This document shows, piece by piece, positions 1 to 6,232 of a stretch of DNA of 6,273 nucleotides (position 1 is its first letter; every line of letters begins with the position of its first letter). The notes beneath the pieces were generated by a model that was not told the DNA's origin, did no database searches, and saw nothing but the letters and a program-made list of their open reading frames with translations. The translations under genes were made by a program, and so were the position numbers. The DNA is from Candidatus Cloacimonadota bacterium (GTDB lineage: Bacteria; Cloacimonadota; Cloacimonadia; Cloacimonadales; Cloacimonadaceae): positions 1 to 6,273 of the forward strand of contig JAQUHL010000126.1 in the NCBI GenBank assembly GCA_028683635.1, in the 5' to 3' direction.

Positions 1-1121
1 CCTTGCCTGCGGCTGAAGGCCAGTAGCTGTTTGGTCAGTTTCATGGCACGCTGACCGGCTTTCATGATCTCGGAAACATCTTTTTGGGACATCGCACTGA
101 GCGTTTCACTACTCAGTACCTGTTCCGCATATCCCAGGATAACGGCCAGGATATTGTTAAAATCATGGGCGATGCCACCGGCGAGCTGGCCGATGGATTC
201 CAGTTTTTGGGATCTGAAGAGCTGCTCTTTGAGCTTGCTTTGCTCCTCCTCGAGATTCTTGTGCTCGGTAATATCCTGAAACATGCCCAATACCCGGATC
301 ATCTTGCCATCTTCGAAAATGGGTGAAGCAGCTGTTCGGATCCAGAGTCTCTTTCCTTTAAGGGTTGTGAATCTGTATTCCAGATTGTAGGGGATTTGTT
401 TTTCCAGAACCGCGTTGAAGCTATCCAAAACAGACTTTCTATCCTCAACGTCATAGCAACTCAGGCTTGTTTCGATCAGCTTTTCCGTGCTTGTGAACTC
501 ATCCGGATTATCTATTTCGTGAATCTTGTACGTTTCGTTGATCCAGACCATTTGCTGTTCTTCAACGATGTATTCCCAGCCACCAATTTTGCTGTATTCC
601 TGAATCGAATTGAGCAACGCCTCCATCCTCAGGCGTTGGGCTATTTCGGATTCGACCTGGAGGATTTTATGCTCCAGCTTGCGGATCAGGGCCTGGTTAT
701 AGAGGCTTAGGAGTTCATCTTCCTTGAGGTCGTGAATTTCTGTACTCTCGGAAACATCGGAGGATAAAGTCCGGTCGATGGCTTGTAAAAATAGTTGGGG
801 CTCGCAAGGCTTAACGAGGAATTCATCTGCCCCGATCTCCAGGGCGAGTTTCTTATCCTGGTCCTCTGTGTAAGTGGCGGTATAGATCACAAAGGGAATC
901 CGTTTGAAGCGGGAATCCTTACGGACTCTTCTGCAAAAGGTGAATCCGTCCATCACCGGCATCAGAATATCGCTGATGATGAGCTCAAATCCTCCTTCCT
1001 CAAGCAGATCCAGTGCTTCCTGGCCATTGTAAGCTTTCACGGTCGTGAATCCCTTGCTGGCAAGTATGGATTCCAGGTAATAAAGGTTTTCTTCATGGTC
1101 GTCAACTATCAGGACTTTCAT
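1..1121 (-). CDS. Response regulator receiver-PAS-histidine kinase, C-terminus beyond the left edge
   Basis: Partial cytoplasmic signalling protein; 373 codons are visible from ATG at 1121 and the frame is open to the window edge. Residues 1-120 are a CheY-like receiver with acidic pair D7/D8, phosphoacceptor D51 in SDILMPVMDG, T81 and K104 (VKP). A helical linker, about 130-170, leads to a PAS domain, about 170-290 (IGGWEY start, PAC end at GMFQDITEHK). A dimerisation/phosphotransfer domain follows from about 303, with an H-box of the LAGGIAHDFNNIL type and phosphorylatable H319. The HATPase_c part should lie to the left of the window, perhaps followed by another receiver. The start is supported by AAGGAG (1132-1127) five bases upstream. 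The ATG overlaps the stop of the preceding receiver gene (ATGA), implying translational coupling. No transmembrane segment is visible, so it is probably a soluble kinase whose activity is gated by phosphorylation of its own receiver. The visible part is clear; the full architecture is unknown. Confidence 0.93.
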   Translation of the reverse strand, partial: MKVLIVDDHEENLYYLESILASKGFTTVKAYNGQEALDLLEEGGFELIISDILMPVMDGFTFCRRVRKDSRFKRIPFVIYTATYTEDQDKKLALEIGADEFLVKPCEPQLFLQAIDRTLSSDVSESTEIHDLKEDELLSLYNQALIRKLEHKILQVESEIAQRLRMEALLNSIQEYSKIGGWEYIVEEQQMVWINETYKIHEIDNPDEFTSTEKLIETSLSCYDVEDRKSVLDSFNAVLEKQIPYNLEYRFTTLKGKRLWIRTAASPIFEDGKMIRVLGMFQDITEHKNLEEEQSKLKEQLFRSQKLESIGQLAGGIAHDFNNILAVILGYAEQVLSSETLSAMSQKDVSEIMKAGQRAMKLTKQLLAFSRRQ

Positions 1122-1504
1122 TTGGTCTCCTTGTAATAATCAGCCAGATACTGTTCTATCTCGGTTACAAAGGTATCAGGATTGATGGGTTTCTCGATAT
1201 AACCATTTGCGCCTGCTGCCAGGATATTTTCTCTATCGCCGGCCATGGCATAGGAAGTGACGGCAATTATGGGGATATTGACGAGTTCGCTGTTGTTTCG
1301 CAGCACTCGTGCTACCTCATAGCCATCCATTTCGGGAAGCTGAATATCGAGCAAGATACCATAGGGTTTGTAATGCAGGGCTTTTTCGATCCCGGAACGT
1401 CCGGTTTCTGCATTTACGATGTCCCAGCCATTTTTAGTGAGCAGGAAGTGCATCATATAGAAGTTTTCGGCGTTGTCTTCAATAATCAGAAGAAGTTTAT
1501 TCAT
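1118..1504 (-). CDS. Stand-alone CheY-like response regulator (single receiver domain)
   Basis: A 128-aa protein that is all receiver domain, with no output domain. Numbering from ATG at 1504, it has acidic residues E9/D10, phosphoacceptor D53 in LLDIQLPEMDG, T83 in AVTSYAM and K105 in EKP. All catalytic positions of the family are therefore present. The VTSYAMAGDRE stretch is typical of receivers found in hybrid kinases and phosphorelays. I prefer the start at 1504 over the in-frame ATG at 1516 because GGAG (1514-1511) sits six bases before it, and because it leaves only 1 nt after the upstream kinase stop (1508-1506) instead of an 11-nt overlap. Its stop overlaps the next start as ATGA. It probably accepts phosphate from the upstream membrane kinase and passes it on or acts by protein contact. 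The role is inferred; the fold is certain. Confidence 0.95.
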   Translation of the reverse strand: MNKLLLIIEDNAENFYMMHFLLTKNGWDIVNAETGRSGIEKALHYKPYGILLDIQLPEMDGYEVARVLRNNSELVNIPIIAVTSYAMAGDRENILAAGANGYIEKPINPDTFVTEIEQYLADYYKETK

Positions 1505-1505
1505 T

Positions 1506-3218
1506 TTATACTCCATGTTTTACAGGAAAATGGATTGTGAAAATGCTGCCCTCACCCGGTACACTTTCCAAAGCGATGCTGCCTCCCAATAGCGTAATAA
1601 TGCGCTTGCTGATGGAGAGCCCCAGACCCGTGCCTTCATATTTTCTGGAAAGGCCGGTATCGATCTGGGAAAACGGCTCAAAAAGCTTGGATTGATCTTC
1701 CTCCTTCATCCCAATACCGGTATCCTGAACCGTCACCTGGCAGTAGTCACCATCCAGATGCGCCGTGATTTTCACGTAGCCATGATCCGTGAACTTCATC
1801 GCATTACTGAGCAGATTGAGGATGACTTGCTCGAGGCGGCGCTGATCCGACCAGATCAGGCCAATCCGCTTATCACATTCGAAGATAAGATCCAAGCCTT
1901 TGGCCTTGATGGAAGGCTCCAACATGCCGGTAAGTTTATCCAATGAAGCTTTTAGATCAAACTCCGAATATGCCAGGGTAAGCTGTCCCGCCTCGATCTT
2001 GGAGATATCGAGCACGTCATTTATCAACGCCAGAAGATGCCTGGCAGATTTTTGAACCATGCCCAGTTGTTTGTTCTGTTCAGCATTCAGCTTGCCTGCA
2101 AGACCTTGTAACAGTATGCCCGTAAAGCCGATGATTGAATTGAGCGGAGTTCGCAGTTCATGGGACATGGTAGCCAAAAAGGCAGATTTGAGGTGATCTG
2201 CATCCCTGGCCCGTTCCATCGCTTCTTCCAGATCGAGGGTTCTGGAGATGATCCGTTCTTCCATTTCCCTGTTGCTTATCTCCAGTTGCAGGGTGCGGAT
2301 CTTCACCTTTTTCTTGAGAATAAAACTGGCAACAAGACTGATGAATAGAACAATTGCAGCAATCAACGCACTAAGTTTTACCCAGAGGGGAAAGATGAAT
2401 TCCGGTTGCTCAAAGGTCCATTTCCGGATCGCATCATAATAGGTGGATTGGGGGTCTTTTTTCAGTTTTTCTAGATGTTTATCGATAGCCTCAAGGAGGT
2501 ATTTATTCTTGCCCAGGGCAGTCGCATAGAAGAGATTGGCAGGGTCGAAAACGACTGCTGTATCCTCGAGGTCGAGTTCTTTGGCTTGGGCCATGCCAAA
2601 GAAGTTATTGGAAATCACGGCATCGGCCTCACCATTTTTCACTGCCAGAAAGGCCAGCTCAAAACTTGGATAGGGGATGATCATGACACTAAGATCAAAG
2701 CCCTTCACCATGGATTCCGTCACTTCCTTCTGGATGGAACCCTCCAGCACGGCAATTCTCCTGCTGTTCAGATCCAGAACCGAATGAATCCCACCGTTTT
2801 TTGCAGAAAACACCTGCGACCAGGAGGAGAGCACGGGAATCTTATGAAAGGAAAAGAGGGTTGCCCGTTCCGATGTAAAAGCCACATCCGGCATCAGATC
2901 TATCTCACCGGATCGTAACCTGTCCAGTCCCTCATCCCATGTGCCTGGAATGAATTGCAATTGCCAGCCCTCGTTATCGGCTATCCCAGCCAAAATATCC
3001 ACAAGTATCCCGGCTGGATTTCCAGCTTCATCGATAAATACCTTGGGTTTGTTTTCGTAGATACCCACTTTTATGTTCCGGGTCTGAGCTGATAGCACTG
3101 AAGCAGAAAGCAAAAGTAGCATAAAAAGAAGGAAACAGAACCTTGCTTTTAAACAGTCTTGGAACTTGCCGTGGGTGGACAATTCCGGCTGCATATTCAA
3201 AGGGAGTGGGTGATCCAT
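1506..3218 (-). CDS. Membrane sensor histidine kinase with periplasmic SBP_bac_3-type domain
   Basis: A 570-aa sensor kinase numbered from ATG at 3218. Residues 27-41 are a hydrophobic signal segment (FCFLLFMLLLLSASV) with a plausible LSA-Q cleavage near 44. About 48-271 is a periplasmic Venus-flytrap domain of the bacterial extracellular solute-binding family 3 (IKVGIYENKP start, GILVDIL, DLMPDVAFTSERA, GEADAVISNN). A transmembrane helix lies at about 279-302, then a coiled-coil linker, HisKA with H353 in MSHELRTPLN, and HATPase_c with N box (VILNLLSNA), G1 (DTGIG, 499-503), F box (LFEPFSQ) and G2 (GTGLGLSI). It lacks a receiver of its own; receivers are supplied by the next two genes. A longer start at 3239 is possible, with GAGG five bases upstream. 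ATG 3218 has the stronger AAGGAG (3231-3226) seven bases upstream and gives a shorter N-terminus before the signal segment. The ligand is unknown; BvgS and related kinases sense small molecules with the same fold. Confidence 0.95.
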   Translation of the reverse strand: MDHPLPLNMQPELSTHGKFQDCLKARFCFLLFMLLLLSASVLSAQTRNIKVGIYENKPKVFIDEAGNPAGILVDILAGIADNEGWQLQFIPGTWDEGLDRLRSGEIDLMPDVAFTSERATLFSFHKIPVLSSWSQVFSAKNGGIHSVLDLNSRRIAVLEGSIQKEVTESMVKGFDLSVMIIPYPSFELAFLAVKNGEADAVISNNFFGMAQAKELDLEDTAVVFDPANLFYATALGKNKYLLEAIDKHLEKLKKDPQSTYYDAIRKWTFEQPEFIFPLWVKLSALIAAIVLFISLVASFILKKKVKIRTLQLEISNREMEERIISRTLDLEEAMERARDADHLKSAFLATMSHELRTPLNSIIGFTGILLQGLAGKLNAEQNKQLGMVQKSARHLLALINDVLDISKIEAGQLTLAYSEFDLKASLDKLTGMLEPSIKAKGLDLIFECDKRIGLIWSDQRRLEQVILNLLSNAMKFTDHGYVKITAHLDGDYCQVTVQDTGIGMKEEDQSKLFEPFSQIDTGLSRKYEGTGLGLSISKRIITLLGGSIALESVPGEGSIFTIHFPVKHGV

Positions 3219-3225
3219 CAAGTTT

Positions 3226-3231
3226 CTCCTT
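3226..3231 (-). promoter_or_regulatory. Ribosome binding site deciding the sensor kinase start
   Basis: AAGGAG on the minus strand, seven bases before ATG at 3218, inside a purine-rich run (AAAGGAAGGAGAAA). It favours 3218 over the upstream in-frame ATG at 3239, although the latter has its own weaker GAGG. Confidence 0.6.
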
Positions 3232-3245
3232 CCTTTCATTCATAC

Positions 3246-3284
3246 CTCATAAACATAAACTAAATGAAAGTCAAATCCTGTCAA
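3246..3284 (-). promoter_or_regulatory. Candidate promoter of the signalling operon
   Basis: On the minus strand a perfect TTGACA (3284-3279) is followed 10 bp later by TTGACT (3274-3269). The -10 side is poor: GTTTAT lies 18 bases after the first, TATGAG 17 bases after the second. A TTTATGTTTATG direct repeat occupies this AT-rich stretch. Position, just upstream of the first gene of the operon, fits a promoter. The exact elements are a guess because promoter consensus for this lineage is not known to me. Confidence 0.3.
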
Positions 3285-3314
3285 CCTTTTTGTTAACCCC
3301 AGAGAGCTCATTGT

Positions 3315-3344
3315 TTGGCTTAAAATTTGCATTGTAACTATTAG
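3315..3344 (+). promoter_or_regulatory. Weak candidate promoter of the secreted protein gene
   Basis: TTGGCT (3315-3320) and TATTAG (3339-3344) are separated by 18 bases in an AT-rich stretch, about 80 bases upstream of the preferred start at 3423. Both boxes depart from the sigma-70 consensus, and the alternative TTGTTT/TAACTA pair is about as good. It is listed because some promoter must lie in this divergent region; the elements themselves are weakly supported. Confidence 0.2.
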
Positions 3345-3410
3345 TATTTTTCTGCTCTCTTAAATACAAGGGATGTGAGTATGTTTCAAAGAACAACAAG
3401 ATACTCTTCA

Positions 3411-3417
3411 AAGGGGG
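3411..3417 (+). promoter_or_regulatory. Ribosome binding site deciding the secreted protein start
   Basis: AAGGGGG lies five bases before ATG at 3423. The frame is open further upstream (GTG at 3375, ATG at 3381). Those starts would add 14 to 16 mostly polar and charged residues in front of a normal signal peptide, so 3423 is the better start. Confidence 0.7.
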
Positions 3418-3422
3418 ATCCG

Positions 3423-5603
3423 ATGAAGACAATTATGAACAAATTGTGTAGTTTGGTATTCGGCCTCTGTCTGTTAACTGGTCTGAATGCCCAAATCAAC
3501 TCTCTTCCTTACCAACAGAATTTTGATGATCTTTTCGTTCCTGATCTGCCATTGGAGTGGGCCAGCGTCATTTCGGCTCCGGGTGCTTTGGTCGAAACTT
3601 CGGTGATCAATGCCTTCAGCATTCCCAATTCTTTGAGGATGTACCGGGGAGGAGCAGTCCAGGGCGAGGTTATCCTCGTGCTACCGGAAGTTCCGCCTGA
3701 ATACGAGATTACATCTCTTCGGCTCAGGCTCATGGCAAGGAGTTTGAGTACATCAGCGAACCTTAGCATAGGTGTGATGAGTGATCCCACAAATGCTGCC
3801 ACTTTTATCGAAACCACAAATCCCTTCTTATCTCTCGCCTGGCAGGAACAAATCCTTAGTTTTGCAGGCTATTCAGGGGATGGCCATTTTCCTGCTATCA
3901 AGCTAAACTATGGTTCCATATTCATCGACAATCTCAATCTCGAGTATTCTCCCCAAAATGATCTGGCAGCCCTTGGCATCGAAGGTAATCCCACTCCGAC
4001 GCTTGGTGTGCAGGTGAATTACACTGTAAATATCAGAAATTATGGTCTAACCCCGCAAGCCGGATATGAGGTCAAGCTCTATAAGGACGCGGGAATTGAG
4101 GTTGCATCAGTAGAGGGGCCAAGCTTGGAAAGTGGCGAAACGGATGTTGCCACCCTGCAATGGACTGCTACCCAGGCAGGCCCATCATTGCTTTATGCCA
4201 AAGTGTTTCTGGCTTTGGATGAGTTTAGTTACAACGACAGCACTCAGCCCATGAGTATCCACGTGATAGACGCAGTTACTGACCCGCCTCTTCCGCCTGC
4301 CAACTATCCTGAGAGGATACCCCTGGATATGTTTTACCAAAATTCCGTCTGCCAGTACCTTCTTTTCCCCATTGAGTATGGGGGTGCAGGGGGATACATT
4401 ACCAGCCTTGTTCTGCTCAATAATTTCAATTCCAACCTCACAGATATTCCGGTAAAAATCTGGCTGGCTGCCACTGACCTTGATAATCTTGATGGCGGCT
4501 GGATTCCCTATCAGGAGTTCACGATGGTCTTCAATGGCACCCAGGATTTTCCGAGCGCTCAAAACTCAATATATTTCTATCTGGACAGACCCTTCCTGTT
4601 CCCTTCCAATCAGAATCTTGCCGTAATGTTCCAAAGGATTTGGGAACCAGAGTACTACAGCTCTCTGGATAAGTTCCAGTGCATGCAGCTTACCACCACT
4701 CGCTGCCGCAGAGCCTTTTCGGATACCATCATCTACGATCCCGTCAATCTGGCTCAACCCGGGACTGCCAGCACCTTCGTTCCCCATACCCGCTTGCTAT
4801 TCACGGCTTCCCTGAATGGTGCCGTAAGCGGAACGGTTACAAACAATGCCGGATTGCCTTTGAATAACGTGCAGGTGCAGCTCGGATCCCATACAACCCT
4901 CACAGCACCCAATGGCAGTTTCAGTATCAGCGATCTGCCCCCGGGAGATTATGACATCAGTTACTTTTTAAGCGGGTATTATCCTTTTTCACAAGGCATT
5001 ACCATCAATCCAATGCAAAACACGATTGCCGATGCCACCCTTTTCACGCAGATTGGCTTCCTCTTTGGAACGGTGACCGACGAAAGCTATCTTCCTCTTG
5101 AGGGAGCAACCGTTACTGTCAATGGATTGGATGCCAGCACTGACGAAAACGGTTTGTATAAATTTGCCATCCCGGTGGGATTATATGATATCCTGGTTTC
5201 CAAACAGGGATATCAGTCCCAGGTTTATAATGCTGCGGAAGTATTTCCCGATGAGTTTGCCATGGTGGATTTTATTCTTGTCGAAGGAACAACTGTCCAG
5301 GATGATAACACTCCGGTTCTGGATTCCAAGCTGCTTTCCAACCATCCCAATCCTTTTTGGGGAAAAACCATGCTTAGCTACCAGATCAAGGCCAGCGAGG
5401 AAGTATCCTTCAGGATATACAACCTGAGAGGACAACTGATAAGAACCCTGCATGATCATCGATCTGCAGCGGGAACCCATCAGATTTCCTGGGACGGCAG
5501 GGATTCTTCCGGCAAAGCCGTGCCCAGCGGGATCTATCTCTGTCGCATGACTGCCGGCAGCTATTCCGGTACCGTAAAAATGCTGAAACTTGAGGATAGG
5601 TAG
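3423..5603 (+). CDS. Secreted multidomain beta-sandwich surface protein with FlgD-like/sorting-type C-terminal tail
   Basis: A 726-aa exported protein numbered from ATG at 3423. Residues 1-23 are a signal peptide (MNKLCSLVFGLCLLTGLNA, cleavage before Q24). About 28-175 is a beta-sandwich resembling choice-of-anchor/cleaved-adhesin domains (LPYQQNFDD opening, FIDNLNLEYS end). About 179-282 is a CARDB-like domain (NDLAALGIEG, VNYTVNIRNYG). About 295-465 is a middle domain I do not recognise by name. Two carboxypeptidase-regulatory-like domains follow at about 466-540 (VSGTVTNNAGLPLNNVQVQL) and 544-621 (LFGTVTDESYLPLEGATVTV). The tail, about 633-726, carries SNHPNPF, LRGQLIRTL, SWDGRDSSGKAVPSGIYL and TVKMLKL, as in FlgD-Ig or type IX-secretion-type C-terminal domains. 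No catalytic domain is visible, so adhesion, matrix or surface-layer roles are likelier than enzymology. Export beyond the outer membrane is inferred from the tail. It is divergent from the kinase operon and appears monocistronic. Confidence 0.92.
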   Translation: MKTIMNKLCSLVFGLCLLTGLNAQINSLPYQQNFDDLFVPDLPLEWASVISAPGALVETSVINAFSIPNSLRMYRGGAVQGEVILVLPEVPPEYEITSLRLRLMARSLSTSANLSIGVMSDPTNAATFIETTNPFLSLAWQEQILSFAGYSGDGHFPAIKLNYGSIFIDNLNLEYSPQNDLAALGIEGNPTPTLGVQVNYTVNIRNYGLTPQAGYEVKLYKDAGIEVASVEGPSLESGETDVATLQWTATQAGPSLLYAKVFLALDEFSYNDSTQPMSIHVIDAVTDPPLPPANYPERIPLDMFYQNSVCQYLLFPIEYGGAGGYITSLVLLNNFNSNLTDIPVKIWLAATDLDNLDGGWIPYQEFTMVFNGTQDFPSAQNSIYFYLDRPFLFPSNQNLAVMFQRIWEPEYYSSLDKFQCMQLTTTRCRRAFSDTIIYDPVNLAQPGTASTFVPHTRLLFTASLNGAVSGTVTNNAGLPLNNVQVQLGSHTTLTAPNGSFSISDLPPGDYDISYFLSGYYPFSQGITINPMQNTIADATLFTQIGFLFGTVTDESYLPLEGATVTVNGLDASTDENGLYKFAIPVGLYDILVSKQGYQSQVYNAAEVFPDEFAMVDFILVEGTTVQDDNTPVLDSKLLSNHPNPFWGKTMLSYQIKASEEVSFRIYNLRGQLIRTLHDHRSAAGTHQISWDGRDSSGKAVPSGIYLCRMTAGSYSGTVKMLKLEDR

Positions 5604-5719
5604 TAAAACAGATTCCACTTTGATAAGACATAACTCAACGAGGAATAAAGTTTCGCCGCTAATCGTCATCGGGACAGTAACAAGGTCTTCAGACCGTCCG
5701 TTCCACAGGCGCTAGCCTC

Positions 5720-5799
5720 TCTGTAACATAGGTTGATACCTGTCCCAGCCGCTTTGTGCCCTCCCTCAGCGAGGGACAGACATCAGTCTATGTTACAGA
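5720..5799. repeat. Large imperfect inverted repeat (hairpin A:B)
   Basis: Left arm TCTGTAACATAG (5720-5731) is the exact reverse complement of CTATGTTACAGA (5788-5799). Inside these, CTGTCCC (5740-5746) pairs with GGGACAG (5773-5779). The eight-base spacers on each side are equal in length and share a pairable TGAT/ATCA core, so the arms can form one long stem with two small symmetric internal loops. The loop itself holds a perfect TCCCTC-AGC-GAGGGA mini-hairpin (5762-5776) that would compete with the inner stem. No transposase or T-run is adjacent. Confidence 0.8.
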
Positions 5800-5842
5800 T
5801 GCTGCGCATGCCTTACTCACATGCGTCAGTCTGTCTGTAACA
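5791..5842. repeat. Second inverted repeat sharing an arm with the first (hairpin B:C)
   Basis: TGTTACAGA (5791-5799) is also the exact reverse complement of TCTGTAACA (5834-5842). Nested inside is CGCATG (5805-5810) paired with CATGCG (5820-5825) around a nine-base loop. This stem uses the same middle arm as the 5720-5799 hairpin, so the two cannot form together. Confidence 0.75.
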
Positions 5843-5861
5843 CACTAGTCTTCAATAACAT

Positions 5862-5877
5862 ACAGGCTAAAGCCTGT
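5862..5877. repeat. Short perfect palindrome ACAGGCT-AA-AGCCTGT, REP-like
   Basis: A seven-base-pair stem with a two-base centre, followed by GCTACGA. From memory, closely similar 'AGGCTAAAGCCTGTGCTACG' intergenic elements recur in many unrelated bacterial genomes, which suggests a dispersed REP-like repeat. No T-run follows, so it is a poor intrinsic terminator. Confidence 0.6.
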
Positions 5878-6092
5878 GCTACGAATGCACAAAACCAAAA
5901 TCCCTCCCAGAAAAACATCTCTCTATATATATTACGTAAGACGTTTTGCCCTATTCCCGGATTTATTTTCACCACTTTCCATCACTGCAACAGCTAACTG
6001 TTAACAAATCAATCTGATAAGACCAATGAATAATGGGTTGTAAGGCGAAGCTCTACTCCTTTCGATAAATTGGGATGAGCAACGGTATTTGA

Positions 6093-6120
6093 GAATGGTG
6101 AACGGTGAATGGTTAGTGGT
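6093..6120 (+). repeat. Four-unit heptanucleotide tandem repeat
   Basis: Read in sevens the sequence is GAATGGT, GAACGGT, GAATGGT, TAGTGGT. The first three units differ by one base and the fourth is degenerate at two positions. An additional CAACGGT lies at 6080-6086, out of register by six bases. The repeat is non-coding as far as I can see and resembles short heptamer repeats found between genes in several bacterial groups. Confidence 0.75.
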
Positions 6121-6133
6121 TTGGAATACCTTA

Positions 6134-6228
6134 GCCCAACGGGCGGCATATCATAGGCAGGGCGTGGAGCGAAGCGTAACCCCTGTGTATGGGCACCTCA
6201 CAACAACCAATCAAGCCCCGTCAGGGGC
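6134..6228. repeat. Cluster of three small palindromes
   Basis: Three foldable units follow in sequence. GCCC-AAC-GGGC lies at 6134-6144. CATA-gg-CAGGG (6152-6162) pairs with CCCTG-tg-TATG (6181-6191), with a GC-rich GGAGCGAAGCG-type loop. GCCCC-GTCA-GGGGC lies at 6215-6228. From memory, phrases such as 'AGCCCAACGGGCGGCATATCATAG' and 'AGCCCCGTCAGGGGCGACATC' look like widely dispersed intergenic elements in FCB-group and other genomes. This one probably belongs to such a family; I cannot confirm it here. Confidence 0.65.
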
Positions 6229-6232
6229 GACA

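Larger units (their letters stand above)
5604..6232. other. Long intergenic region rich in small palindromes, no convincing gene
   Basis: About 630 bases with frequent stops in the frames I checked; the longest candidates I see are 11 to 16 codons and have no support. I find no tRNA, rRNA or CRISPR pattern. There is no classic hairpin plus T-run terminator after the stop at 5603. The first foldable element is GGTCT-TC-AGACC (5684-5695), flanked by GGAC (5672-5675) and GTCC (5696-5699), with no T-tract. The stretch between about 5885 and 6090 is plain AT-rich sequence apart from AACAG-CTAA-CTGTT (5989-6002). The remaining palindromes and repeats are listed separately. Confidence 0.7.

Noticed and set aside
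84..1136. Plus-strand open frames at 84-326, 396-710 and 795-1136
   Set aside because: They lie antisense to the receiver-PAS-kinase, whose motifs (D51, T81, K104, H319) are unmistakable on the minus strand; the plus-strand translations show no family features.
1692..2918. Plus-strand open frames opposite the sensor kinase
   Set aside because: They overlap the flytrap, HisKA and HATPase_c coding sequence in antisense and have no ribosome binding sites or recognisable domains.
3028..3243. Minus-strand 71-codon frame overlapping the kinase N-terminus
   Set aside because: It runs in another frame through the signal peptide and early flytrap coding region and shows no hydrophobic or domain signature of its own.
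4185..5669. Several antisense and alternate-frame open frames inside the secreted protein gene
   Set aside because: The plus-strand frame has continuous domain structure over 726 codons; the others are low-complexity shadows.
5671..5699. Intrinsic terminator of the secreted protein gene
   Set aside because: The stem is short with a two-base centre and no T-run follows; also it begins about 70 bases after the stop.
5680..5880. CRISPR array
   Set aside because: The repeated TCTGTAACA units alternate in orientation, are only nine bases long and have unequal spacing, unlike direct CRISPR repeats.
6031..6066. Small plus-strand peptide starting at ATG 6034
   Set aside because: Only 11 codons, no convincing ribosome binding site and no recognisable sequence.
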